Shown: positions 27,749 through 39,780 of the stretch, in pieces
Layout: the number at the start of each line of letters is the position of its first letter
How positions within the stretch are numbered: position 1 is the stretch's first letter
Assembly: GCA_963971425.1 (NCBI GenBank)
Contig: OZ020516.1
Location: 33,158,199-33,222,198, forward strand
Reading direction: 5' to 3'
Source: Bryoerythrophyllum caledonicum
Lineage: Eukaryota; Streptophyta; Bryopsida; Pottiales; Pottiaceae
Length of the DNA: 64,000 nucleotides
Made by a program: the position numbers and the translations under genes
The notes under the pieces: generated by a model
Database searches by the model: none
What the model was told of the DNA's origin: nothing
What the model saw: the letters and a program-made list of their open reading frames with translations, nothing else

Positions 27749-30700
27749 TCATGCTTGCTCGGCAATATTAGCAAGCTCTAGAATGCGCATGACCTCGTTA
27801 AAGCTGTAGCCTGGGGCATGCATGAATAAGTCCTCCTTGTAGTCCATCTTACATAAATAGCGTAGGATGTAGTACATATGCTGGCAATACTTCCATTGCC
27901 CTTTCTTCCCCAACGCCTCCACTGACATCTTCACGAAATCTGGACATGTACACGCCGGGTAGTCTGTGAAGGTTATGCAATACGACTTCTTTTTCTCCGT
28001 GAGAAGAGTGATAACGCATCCAAATCCCGGATACGGCATTGCGGTGACATTCGTAACGTAGCAATTCTTCATCAAAGCTGCGCTCGACCACTTGTTTCGG
28101 TGCTCAACGGAAGGCACATCTGAACTTTGACGAATCTGGTAGCCGTTGCGGAAAGTATTATACGAGTCCGGATTCTCTGGAAGCGAGAAGTTTGATCGCG
28201 GAAGAGGCATGTTCAAAATTACCTGGAATTGTCTACGAGGCGACAAAGCACCACGTTGCTCTAACTGAAAACCTGCTTCTTCTAACGATAAAACTTCTTT
28301 CATCGTTAGGTTTGTGCCAAGCTTCACTGGCCATGTCATTGGGACTGATGGCCAGTCTACTACAAACGGTTTCTTCGAACCCATCACGCATCGGCTAATA
28401 TCATCAGTACAAAACTAGAACTCGATAGTCGTGTTTCGGGGCGACCTGGATTCCTTTTTCCTGCCAATATATGTTGGGGCAAGTGTTCCCTGACTCCCAC
28501 GCCCAACTCTAGCGTCACATCTCTCACCTATGTGAGCTTGCAATGCCTGACACTTTCGGTGGGAGGTCTTCGGAAGTCGACCAATGTGCCACTTTGACGG
28601 ATCAACCTCCGATTCCAATACTGCCGTTGTGTGACAGACCCTGGAACCTTGTTCATTTAGGGCCTCTTCGATCCATGCCCAAGTCACCTTTCTGCCATCT
28701 CGTGGAATCGAATAGTTTACCGTATCGGATCGGTGGGAGTCGTTGCTGGACCCGGGTGGCATGTCAAGTTTCCGTTTGGTAGACCCAAAAATCTCCGCTC
28801 CTTCGAGCCCGTCCGTCTTTGTCAAGAGATCCTCTGCCCCCGGGAAACTCCGCACAGCTTCTGCAATGAGTCTGGGATCACCAGAACGTTGGATAGATCG
28901 TAATCGAAGCGTACCTTTGACTGGACCTTTTTCGAAGGTCCTTCCATTGATCCATGCCCGGTACGAAGTGATTTGCATGAAAGCCCGAATTAGGTCATCT
29001 ACGGTAGCCGCATATAAACATGTCATGGTATTCCTGGACTGTTGAAGCCAACGATTGTGGACTGTCTCCACAAGATTACATGATGGCATGTCAGCTCGCT
29101 CGTCGAGTGTGAGGTCCTAATATCATACAGCAATGGTCAGTACATCGTTCACATATAACTTTTCAACAATTTAAATATTAATAAACATCATTGCCAAAAC
29201 TTACTAGTTGCATTGCTCCACCCCATTGTCTACATCATAAATGCCAAAAAGTCATCCAATCTTCTAGCGCACGACGCCCGCTTTTGGTAGTGGCTCCAGA
29301 TGAAATCCACCATCCACAAATGACGTTGTACTGTGCTTCAGCCTCTTCTTGTGATCTCGCGTTTTTCCAAATCCTGCAAAGTGCAATGTGTTGATCTTGG
29401 AATCCTGGTAGAATGCTCTTTGTGGTGGCTCGTTGAAGGCACTTGGTCCAATGGGATAAACAAGTCCATTCTTTGTTTTCGATCGGGACGTCCTTGTCGC
29501 CATTGCCATACACTCGCCGAACAGCGTGCCAATTCGCTCCGGCACTATTAGCCATGAATCCTTTGAAGTTCGTGTTCTCCACTCCGTAATTCAACATCGT
29601 ATCATTCACGTTCTTCCAAAACAACTGTTGTGCTTGAGCATCCTCCGATTGCATATCACACATAGCTATCGTCATAACTTTACAATACTTACTGTCGTAT
29701 ACATGGCATGCCATGGTAGTCCAGTCTTTAACCCGCTTGACGCGATCAAACATCAATCAACAATCTTGGAGGTCTCCACCAGGTTGCATCCGCCAAACAA
29801 GATCAACACCGCTACCAGGACAATTAAAAAACATTTTAAATACAAATACCTTACCTTTAGATTGGCCCGGGAACTTGTTGTCGTGGATGAAGACAAACTT
29901 GGACGACTCCTTTAGCTCCATGATGTTGTCCATGACACCCTTTCCACCACTATAGAAGCGCTTGCATGTCGACACCAAATTTCGTATGTTAGGGGATGAT
30001 GGAGTCTGGAACTGATCCAAGACAACATCCATAGATGCTCCTTCAAGGTTTGATGATCCCGATCTGGGACGGATCAAGTAATCGGATAGGTAATTCTTAC
30101 TGGCAGCCATAATGGTTGCAGTATTAGTGGCGTTGGGTGTGCGCTCGACTTCCTTCGCAACGCACTCATGTATCACGTCCATTGCGGTTTGGTCAACTCC
30201 ATTCGAGATGGGATGCTGGTGAATACCAAGATGAATGGCAAGTCGGGTGCATTCCGAATCAATACACGTCACATAATAAATACGTGCATCACAGAGAGCT
30301 AGACAAATAGGCGGGGTTTGACAAACCTTACAAGCCAAGGTTGATTTAGGGTGCGGAGTGCCATTGACGGGCCATGGGAAAATGGCGAGACCACTCCACT
30401 CCGTTTGATTAGTGTGACCTTCATTCCTGCACTTGTAGTCACAATGAAGGTTAGGACATTGAAGATGGCCAGTACAAGATGACTTCCGGTATGTCAGGCC
30501 AAAATTATTCATGATATTTGTAGTCATTGTCCTGCACCATGTGTGACCATCGTGTTGCTTGCTCATACCATCCAGTCCTCCTCCAAATTGAGTTGGTATG
30601 CCTTTTGGAAGTGGAGGCAACTCAAACAACACGTCTCCGTTGTAAGACGAAGGCAAATACTTCACACGTGAAACCTCAACGCTGTCAAAATCCACGTGTG

Positions 30701-31433
30701 TCAAGTCAGAACGGGATCCCTTTCTAGAAGAGGTCCTACGAACATATGGAATGATACTGCAGATACTTTTAGATTTTGGATGGACAGGTGGTTTTCTAAA
30801 GGAAAGAGACGGAGACATGTGCGACCTACTTGGGGTATGGATAGACGCATCGGGACATATAGAGTCCTGTGACTTAAAGGTGTACGAAGATTCTCCCAAA
30901 TTGACATCAGAGAGGTCCTCGTCTGTGTCACTTAGAAGCTGCACACTTGGGTTAGACCGTGTGTCCAAACCGGGCACGAGTATTGTATCACCGGAATCGG
31001 TAGGAGGGATCATCACGGCACACGACGCATTAGCGGACGTTTGAGTATCTCTGACACCATATACTTTAAAAGAACCACGACACATATTCCACAGAAAGCC
31101 TAAGTCGTCTCGATCTTTCACTTCATATATTGAATGTTCTAATACTCCTGAGCTATCAAACACCTCTTGTTCAACATGAACAGTTCCAAGTCTGAACCCG
31201 AAGCGACTACTGAGGACTGCCTCCGGGACATTAACACTGCTATTTTCACCAACGGACACGACAAGCGGAACACCACCATTCTGAGATGTGAGTGACGCCA
31301 TAGTCAAGAGCTCTCTATAACATAGGATATGGAATGCGTGCGGTCTATGATGGCAGTTGTATATTGAAGAAATCAACTGCTTGTCTAAACATCTCAGTCG
31401 AGACGTCCAATTACGGAAACTCATCGTGCTCAT
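27749..31433 (-). pseudogene. MULE-type transposase with SWIM zinc finger, broken by three in-frame stops
   Basis: A transposase-like gene in one continuous minus-strand frame with a single clear 88-bp GT-AG intron (29,204-29,117). The N-terminal part has an acidic/Ser-rich region and then paired cysteines ending in CTRLAIHLGIHQHP, a WRKY-GCM1/FLYWCH-like zinc-binding region. The catalytic core follows: FVFIHDNKFPGQSKG, KVMTIAMCDMQSEDAQAQ, FKGFMANSAGANWHAVRRVY and MPSCNLVETVHNRWLQQS. The last contains the likely catalytic Glu, whereas FMANSA has Asn where an Asp would be expected. The C-terminus has the SWIM finger CTCPDF with QWKYCQH (near 27,890-27,950). In-frame stops lie at 29,757-29,759 (TGA), 29,235-29,237 (TGA) and 28,415-28,417 (TAG), while the frame resumes with conserved sequence after each, so this is a recently inactivated copy. 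The start could be 31,433 or 31,301. It is divergent from the ParB-like gene. Confidence 0.8.
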
Positions 31434-32150
31434 AAGTGGCAAAAATATTTAACGCCTTCTGTCAGATGCCCATGCACGCTCCCTGACGGCGCCTCAATCT
31501 AAATGGAAAAGATTTCAAATTAAGGAAAGAAATTAATAGGTTGATCCTACTAAGGCGGAGTATACCATACAGTTGGTATGCTGTGTGTTCACTTGTTTTA
31601 AGTAAATTGACAGCGAATACCCAATGAGAAGAGAGATGAGAGATGACTAATTGAAAGAGAGTAAAAACCTTTGTTTACTGCGGAATAGTGCATTCTTAGT
31701 CTGCCAATACTACTTGCACACAATCTGACACATCTTTATTGAATACGACATAGTTCTGATTCAAATCTAGATGTCATGATCGAAGTCTCCAATTTACAAA
31801 TAGATAAGCGCTAGTTGTATCCGCTAAGCCACCAAGTCTGCTTAAAGTTAATTATTCCCCGTTGTTGTCGTCATTCACTTAAGATGAATGATAAAATCTA
31901 GTAAAGTGCAATGCTTTTGACAACATAAGCAAATAATAGAGATGCTATAGCCACCACTAACATCGTTTTTGAAATTCAAATTATGGCTGACAACAATTGG
32001 AGGTAGTAGATGCGGATTATGGGCCATCCCATTGGCAACTGCTTGAAATAGTAAAATAGAACTAAGTAGGTGTAATTAAGGTTCAACAATGACTTGCCAT
32101 ATCATAGCAGCCCTACCTTGTGATAATGTTCAATGTGACTCAACCACGAC
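31434..32150. promoter_or_regulatory. Interval between the divergent transposase and ParB-like genes
   Basis: About 700 bases without coding signal, placed where divergent promoters of the two transposon-type genes would be. No terminal inverted repeat or other transposon end was found in it. The assignment rests on orientation only. Confidence 0.35.
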
Positions 32151-33613
32151 GACTTGCAGAGGATGACAAGCAAGGGTGGCCGGAAGAGAAGAACAGCACA
32201 CGGCTCAAATCCAAAGCCGAGTCGGTCCCGAATGCAACGACAATAGCACAAGGCCTTGGCTTCAGAGGAGAGTCGTGAGGACCTGTCATCTTAGGGGCCC
32301 GTGCGATTCAAGAATTTGTCAAGTATACTTCAAGCAGAAGAGGCGCCAGACAATACTGTCGAAGTAAGTGCTTCAGTTTCATATGATTAGTTAGTTTTCA
32401 ATAGTGCAATCCTATATTGGTCCACCTTTTATTCGTAATGTGTAGTCGTACAGCTATGTGATGCAGCTGCCTACAGAAAGAGGGGAACAAGAATCAATAC
32501 AAGTTATCATGACGAGTGATTTCACGGGACCTAATGCGTCAGTAAGCTCGATGCATGGGGGTAAGGGTGCAAATGGTGTTGTTGACGACCTTGACTGTCA
32601 AAGCATGGACTCAAGTATGGACCCTAGGAACCGAGTTAATTCATCACGATCCACAAGGAATAGGAATAGGTCCTCGTCAAGGACAACCAATGGTCGACCA
32701 ATGAACGATCAAGGAAGCACGGGGGAAACTCGGCCAATACTGTTGGGTGCGGAGGGAGCCCAAATGACACATGTACAATATTTTCAGAACGATTTACAAT
32801 ATGCATCGTAACTTTGGTTTCATATTTAGCTCAATGAATTTCCAACTATATTGTGCGGTATGGTTCCTAGACTATGAGGTATTTAGAACCAAATATTAAA
32901 AATTTTTGATTGATTGACCGATTCAATATTTGCGAGTTATAAGGCATCTCGATCATCTGTATAAGCTGAGGGGAAAAATCTTTTTGATTTCAACTCGAGC
33001 ATGAGCCGTCGCCCTTGTGTGGCGTCACTTAACATTTACTTTGCATACCATGTAGTTCGTCAACTTTCAAGTGGGTACTGAAGTTGACTTCTGGTGTGGT
33101 AAATTATTTAAGCTATAGTTTATGCCATAGCATCGCATTTATGAGTCGTCCATGGACATTAGGTTAAATGAAAGGCGGAATTGTTGAACCCTGATATGCA
33201 TAAAATGGAATCCCTTTCTCTTGCAGGCAGGAGGTCGTGATAACAGAGAAGGGAGTGGATAGACGCACGACGACGAGGAGCTACAGCCGCAAGCTGGAGA
33301 GGTAAGTTCAAGACTTTTTCAACTCGCTCGTTTCACTTTAAAATTGGGGATGCTAAGTCCTGTGTCTGCCTTCAAAGTTTGATACTTGTATTCTGGAGTG
33401 GGTTCACAGTTCCACCGCAATATACCCAACACCCATTTCGAAATTTCCATTCCTGTAAACCCTGATCCAATGAGCATAGTTCATAAAATTCAGTAAACCC
33501 TAAATGTGTTGAGACTTCATCAGTTTGGCGCTTCTGAGAGTCGAGTTGAAGCTGGGTTCAAGAGCTTTGGAGCAGACGTTATCGAAGCCGACAAGAACCG
33601 ACTCTCTTTCATG
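32150..33613 (+). other. Possible upstream exons of the ParB-like gene
   Basis: Open segments bounded by plausible splice signals lie at about 32,458-32,811 (Ser/Asn/Arg-rich, low complexity), 33,227-33,301 (preceded by TTGCAG, followed by GTAAGT) and 33,524-33,613. The last reads FGASESRVEAGFKSFGADVI and ends ATG|GTGAGT in phase 0 with the exon at 34,763. The first two do not join in a consistent phase, so their membership in the gene is unproven. Confidence 0.4.
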
Positions 33614-33657
33614 GTGAGTTCACACTCTACTTGGAATTAAACCTTTTTATGCATCTT

Positions 33658-34435
33658 GTCGTGCTTGAGATTCAGGCAGTCTGTGCTTAATTCATTCAAA
33701 ATTCAGTAGAGCTCGGATGACTTGTAGGTCCATATCACCTTAGCTCGTGTCCTTGGTTTATACTTGCATGAATCAGAGTTTAGTCTAGATAGGCAGATGA
33801 TAAAAAAAACACCAAAGTTGGAGGAAGACTCGGGTCCCTCGGATCCGAGGGACTGTATGTAGTGCTCATTGTGATCTTTTTTATTTTTTATTTTGCTTAT
33901 GCTTCGTCGTACTTTAAGCTACACGTTTTGAGTCGTGCTTGAGATTCAGTCAGTCTGTGCTTAATGGATACTTGTAATCAGTAGAGTTAGGATGAGTTCT
34001 AAGTCCACGTCACTTCAGCTCGTGTCCTAAAGGTGTACACTTGCATGAATCAGAGTTTAGTCTAGATAGGTAGATGATAAGAAAAAATCAAATTTGGAGG
34101 AAGACTCGGGTTCCTCGGATCCGAGGGAACTATATGCAGTGTTGATTGTGATTTTTTTTTGTTTTTCGCATATACTTCGTTGTACTTTAAGCTACATGTT
34201 TTGAGTCGTGCTTGAGATTCAATCAGTCTGTACTTAATGGATACTTGTAATCAGTAGAGCTGGGATGAGTTCTAAGTCCATGTCACTTCAGCTTGTGTCC
34301 TAAAGGTGTACACTTGCATGAATCAGAGTTTAGTCTAGATAGGTAGATGATAAGAAAAAATCAAATTTGGAGGAAGACTCGGGTCCCTCGGATCCGAGGG
34401 ACTACATGCAGTGCTGATTTGTGATCTTTTTAAAA
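33658..34435. repeat. Three tandem ~273-bp repeats, each with an 18-bp palindrome
   Basis: Units start with GTCGTGCTTGAGATTCA at 33,658, 33,932 and 34,205, giving periods of 274 and 273. Each ends with AGGAAGACTCGGG and a palindrome, TCCCTCGGATCCGAGGGA, at 33,835-33,852, 34,111-34,128 (one mismatch) and 34,384-34,401. The array sits between a candidate exon and the exon at 34,763 of the ParB-like gene, so probably within an intron. Copies 2 and 3 are closer to each other than to copy 1. Confidence 0.9.
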
Positions 34436-34762
34436 ATTTCTGGTAACACCTTCATCGAAGTTAAAGATTCTTGTTGTTAGTCGTTCAGCTCATTGATTGT
34501 TTAGAGCCCATTTAATTCTGATTTTTTAATTTTGATTCTGCATTGTGGGTCTTCTGCTAACATACTGGATTCGTTTTAAATGACTCGATGTGCGATAAGG
34601 ATACTTACATGCTCAGTTTAACTCATATCTTGCTTGTTAAATTTTGAGTTCTGTTGCTTTCCTCATATTCTGCTGAATAAGTTATTAATGCTTGAGTTTA
34701 GAATAGCACTTGTTCCATGCTCTTGTTTGAAAATCCTTATGATTTACAATGGATGTCATTAG

Positions 34763-37700
34763 ATGGAGACACTGCATGGAGACAAGGTCACGCCAACTGA
34801 GGACTTGGGGATGCCTACTATGGACACGACTTCGGCTCCAGAGGCTTTGGGATCGCCAAATGCTCATTCGAGTTTAGTCCTGCAAGTTATACCGGTGATG
34901 GGAATAGATCCCGGTTTGGACACAACAGAGCTTTCTTTAAGGAAGTCCATTCGTGGGACTTCCTATGGTGTGCTCTAGAAGTCTCATTATCCGTCTATTG
35001 GGGAGTTGCACATCCCCCTCTCCCGAATGTTGCCAATGACGGAGGTGCGTATTCCAATGAAGCCGGACATAAAGAAGCTGAAGAGCGAGTTTGTCAAAGG
35101 CTGCACACCAGGATCTGCATGTTTCTATGTTGCATTGAAAGACTTTTCCATGGTCGAACGGGAAGTTCCGCCTGAAGAGGGCGAGGGATGGTCAGACCTT
35201 TGGCGGGCGGAGGACCAGAAGTTTGAAGCTTTGATTGCGAGTATGCCAGAGTTACAATGCCTTTCTGATCATTATTTTTTTCTGTGGGATGGCAACCACC
35301 GCCATCTTGCATGGATGAATGTCATATCCACCATTCATAGAAACGATTCAGCCTTCCATATACCGGTTCGGGCAGTTTTATTAGAGCCCACAATGGTGAA
35401 CCGCCATATACTACTAAACGCCATGACGGACTGGAACAAGTGAGTTCTTTTCTTTATTTTTATTTTTGGTTTGATTATTTTACATTTGTTTGTATTTATT
35501 TGCTTATTATCGCAATTCTTTGAAGTTCATGAACATTGTCACTTAGGCAGAAAGACTCCGACCATGTGACACAGCAACTGTCACATGATATGAAGAGAGT
35601 TCAACATTTTGGGTTGTTGGACTTCGATCACCTCAAGGGTCTGATTAGTGACGAGGATCACGATGCTAGTGTGGCGGAGTGGGCTAGAAAGGGTACCAGA
35701 AAGTGGTATCATATGACCTCGATTCATTCTTGAAGTTACTTTATGAGGTACGTTGGATTTTTATTTGGTCCAAGTTTGTGTACTCTATCCTGTTATGTTT
35801 GGCCCAGAACTCATGAATGCTTTTTTATTGTATTTTTTTGGAAAATATACTATTACTCTCTTTAATTATGTCTTTGTGTAGCGGGAGTTTATTGCAGCTC
35901 AAGAAGATTGTATTCGAACTTACCGTGACACACTTGTGACTGGTGTTGGGACTGATAGTGTTGGGAGCTCTACGGAGTTGGTCACTCTATGCTCCGAAGC
36001 GGTGCAAAAGAAGAAGACTCAATGTAGCACCTTACTCACCCGACTTCTTGCCATTGCTGACCCTCGTAATGGTGAAGAGTTTTTCAAAGAGGTATTCGTT
36101 TATTCAATTCATTGTACTCGTTCATTCAATATCTTTTAAATGATTTTATATTTTTTATTGACCACTTCTCTGTTATCCTTTGTAATAAGTTCTTCATCAT
36201 TATGATGTTTATCAGAACAAGCCCAAAATCACAACAGAGAAGTTGCAATTGCTTTGCACTTCCAAGGTTTCTGCAAGGTTCAAAGGTAGATGGATGTATT
36301 GGTGGAATTTGTCGAAAGAGGGCAAGGGTGAATACAATTTTCCAAAAGCACCATGTTCGGAGATCAGTCTTAAATCCTGGCTTGACGTGGCTTCATTTTG
36401 GGCAGGGGTAAGTTCAATTTTCTTAAATCGTTTTATGTTTCATTTTTCCATCAGTTGTAAGTTTTGTTTACTAACATTTTGTTTTCATTGTATAGCTTGA
36501 GGAGGAGGCTGAGAAGTTATTTTCCAAGGTCGTGAAGGATGACAACATCACCATTCGGATGGAGGGTCTCTCTAACCCCATTATGGATATTGGCTCATGG
36601 GTTGAGGCCACCTCTCTCACATTTTGGAAGAAGGCGTTCAAGAACCATTTCAGTTGGACGAAGCCGTTCGTGAAGTCTGATGGATTTCTCAAGCAGCCAG
36701 AGACACCTCGAAGTGTCAAGAGAGTAGTGCTCCGACATTTTTGGCGAGAGCTCGTTGCCAACGGAGCTTTGCAGCCTCGGGAGTTGTCAATCCCGCTAAG
36801 GAAGTGGTGTGATACCACAGTCAGCGCTGAGTGCCTCTTCACAGAGTCTCAATTGCGCCGTTTTACTTGGCATCATTTGGCTCAGTGTCCTTGGTACTTG
36901 GAGCTTTGGCATTCAGCTTCAACTCCAGGTGACGAGGTGAAGCTTCGGGAGTCATGTGATGCCTTGGCAACACATTCTGGAGCGGGTCCAGCTTTGCAAG
37001 CTTCAGCTCCATTCCAGATTGAGCCTGAGCCTGAGCTTTCTGAAAAGGCCAAGGAGAGGGCAAAACAGAAGGCGATTAGAATTGCAGTCAGAGGAGCAAA
37101 GCGAGAAGCGGCCCGTTTGGAGAAAGAGACTGTAAGGAAGGAGAGGAAAGAGACTCAAGTGAAGAACAAGGAATTGGCAGCTCTGGTGGCAAAAGAGGGG
37201 CCCAAGAAATTGTTGTCTGGCGTGGGTCTTGGATCGTTCTCACAGCCGGCACATGTATTGACAACATTTGGCGCTTTTCCATCCGCCAGCAGCCGCCCAT
37301 GAGCATTCGTTGCAAAATCAGTACAGACCATCTATTTGATTCCTGTAGTGGAGCAGACAGAGTCCACTGTAGTTGTTGAGGTAATCAATACCAGCGCCTA
37401 CTCTATCTTTACTGAGTATGATTCAGTTACAGCTTAGGATGACGTTCCGCTAGTTTGGAGAGATATAGCACAGTGGTTGATGGCCCATGGCGGATCCAAG
37501 ACGCGGTACATGAAGGGGGAGTTGACTGAGGATGGTTTGGCGGATATGTTCAAATTTGACGTTCCGGAGGACTTGCCACTTCCAGGCATTCAGGGTGGTA
37601 CTGTGATTCCAACATGGAACACACTACCTACAGTGCCGACCTGCAACGGTTGGAAAGAATCATTGTGGATTCGATTTAACTTCGAGTTGGTAGAGTTGTT

Positions 37701-38824
37701 TCTTCGTGATGGAGGAGCTATCATCGTATTCTATCCAGATTCCAGGTTCATTTCAAATGAACTGGTTTCCTGGGCTCAGTGGTCGGGATTCGACGAAGAA
37801 GCGAAGTAGTTTGCCATCAATGGACTTCCCCTTTTCTCTGATGTTCGCCCCGGCCGCGTACACAAGACTTTTATGGTGAAGTGCTTCGTTCGGAAGAGGG
37901 ATCCTCCAATTCCATTTGTCTTCAATGATAGAGTGGAGCTTTTGGCGGATGGAATTGAGCTTTCTTCAGACAGTCATCTGACTAACTACATCACCCAGGA
38001 GTCACTGACGGTCAGAGCCTCCACCGGGATGCCATGGCGAGGAGCCAGAGAGAAGTCGCAGAATCTATTGGAGGCTCTTATTGATCTTTGCACCAAGGAG
38101 GATGAGATCGTCATGGACCTCACCGCTTCTACAAGTATTTGCATTTCATTTAATCATTTTTTTTTATTATCCAACCATGATTCTAATTTATTAGTGTTTG
38201 CAGTCCACACTTTTTCCAGGTGCATCTATCAAGGCTTGCAAAGCCCTCAAGCGTCATATTCTTGCCTTGGAGGCAGACAAGGACTTGGTAGACGAGGTGC
38301 TTCGACCCATGATTCCACAGACGTTGGAGGTTAATTCTGCGATTGTTGAGCCCATGGAGCAAACTTCTCTCAAGCGCCCTTTGGGGCTTGGTGATGATGA
38401 ACCAGAGATTAAGACTGCGCCTAAGAGAACTTGTAAGTAAATTCTTTTCATTCATTTGTTGTTTTCGTTATCTTATTCTATCATTGGTATTTTGCTAATG
38501 AAAATTAGTTGCAAACGGTTCTCGACGTCGTTGATGGTTTCTCTGTCGACACCTCCCGTTGGAGTGCTGGCTCGCTTGGCACGGAAGGTTGTGAGTCCGG
38601 AGCAGCCGCATATATTTCCTCAGTATGCTGAAGCTGCTACCATTGCATCCGTAGCGCAACCGTCGCCTCCACGACGTCCACCGACTGCTCGATCCGGCTC
38701 CGGAGCGTAGGTTTTTGTGGATGGCAAGGCTGAGGAGGCCAGTATTGATTTTGATAGTGGTTCTGATAGCAGTATGTCGTTTATCCATCATGGTAGTGAC
38801 GATGAGTTCACATCTGAGCAGTAG
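34763..38824 (+). pseudogene. Transposon-type gene with ParB-like and DNA-methyltransferase-like domains, broken
   Basis: Seven exons with GT-AG borders: 34,763-35,439; 35,547-35,747; 35,882-36,091; 36,216-36,407; 36,496-38,134; 38,220-38,436; 38,509-38,824. Phases agree throughout if a 2-bp AT insertion near 35,710 is discounted. In-frame stops lie at 34,976 (TAG), 37,300 (TGA), 37,435 (TAG), 37,807 (TAG) and 38,708 (TAG). Exon 1 has FFLWDGNHRHLAW (DGNHR at 35,288-35,302) followed by FHIPVRAVLLEP, matching the GxxR signature and following strand of ParB/sulfiredoxin-fold domains. The middle (about 37,020-37,210) is Lys/Arg/Glu-rich and probably coiled. The C-terminal part has GGAIIVFYPDSRF, REKSQNLLEALIDLCT and, across a splice, DEIVMDLTAST with ACKALKRHILALEAD, resembling motif I and its flanks in beta-class N6/N4 DNA methyltransferases. 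No clear DPPY-type motif IV is seen. Domain names are by eye and need profile searches. The tail is acidic and ends at 38,822-38,824. Confidence 0.6.
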
Positions 38825-38998
38825 TGATTCGTCTATTTTGTATGCCGTATTGACCTGATATGAGGCTTTGGATTTATGGATATATATCACCCTTGCATGT
38901 CTTATTTGATTATTTGTTTCATCCACATAAATGTTTGTACTCTAGTTAGATATTCTAATAGATATTGAATTATCATTCAAGGATGGAATTAAATCTAC

Positions 38999-39778
38999 AG
39001 TGACTCACAAAAGTTGTTGGCCCCCCTAAAAATGGCTCTCATAAATTGAGAAATTAAAATTATAAAGTGAAATTTGGACATGTTATAATACATAAGGGAA
39101 TCTACCTTCATGATGAAATTCACTTTAAATAGACTATTTTAAGACACATTTTTATTTGAATGAAATTTCTATGGAAATAAAAACTTTTTTGTGAGAAGTC
39201 AAAATGTTTCATTTTTTAAATAGGAAGAATGTGCATCTTGACTTGAGTCACATGTTACAAGTTTCATGAATTTGGGATTTTTATTCATTGAGATCTCATT
39301 GACTGAAATTTAACCCTAAAATTTTGAAAACTTTATTTTTTACTCCATAAATTGCAAAAAAATATAATAAAAACACAAAATAACACCAAATAATTATATG
39401 TATTTTTATTATATTTTTTTGTAATTTATGGAGTAAAAAATAAAGTTTTCAAAATTTTAGGGTTAAATTTCAGTCAATAAGATCTCAATGAATAAAAATC
39501 CCAAATTCATGAAACTTGTAACATGTGACTCAAGTCAAGATGCACATTCTTCCTATTTAAAAAATGAAACATTTTGACTTCTCACAAAAAAGTTTTTATT
39601 TCCATAGAAATTTCATTCAAATAAAAATGTGTCTTTAAATAGTCTATTTATAGTGAAATTCATCATGAAGGTATATTCCCTTATGTATTATAACATGTCC
39701 AAATTTCACTTTATAATTTTAATTTCTCAATTTATGAGAGCCATTTTTAGGGCGGCCAACAACTTTTGTGAGTCACTG
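38999..39778. mobile_element. 780-bp foldback element with Tc1-like ends
   Basis: The element begins CAGTGACTCACAAAAGTTG at 38,999 and ends with the reverse complement at 39,778, flanked by TA on both sides. The arms continue as inverted copies almost to the centre near 39,390 with only a handful of mismatches, so the whole element is one long hairpin without coding capacity. CAGTG...AAAAGT ends plus a TA duplication are typical of Tc1-type elements, not of plant Stowaway MITEs (CTCCCTCC). The high arm identity suggests recent origin. It lies 175 bases beyond the ParB-like gene. Confidence 0.88.
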
Positions 39779-39780
39779 TA

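Noticed and set aside
29777-29860. Possible 43-bp intron (GTAAGG...GTAG) in the minus-strand transposase
   Set aside because: Too short, and splicing it out shifts the frame, whereas reading through keeps the conserved frame up to and beyond the in-frame TGA.
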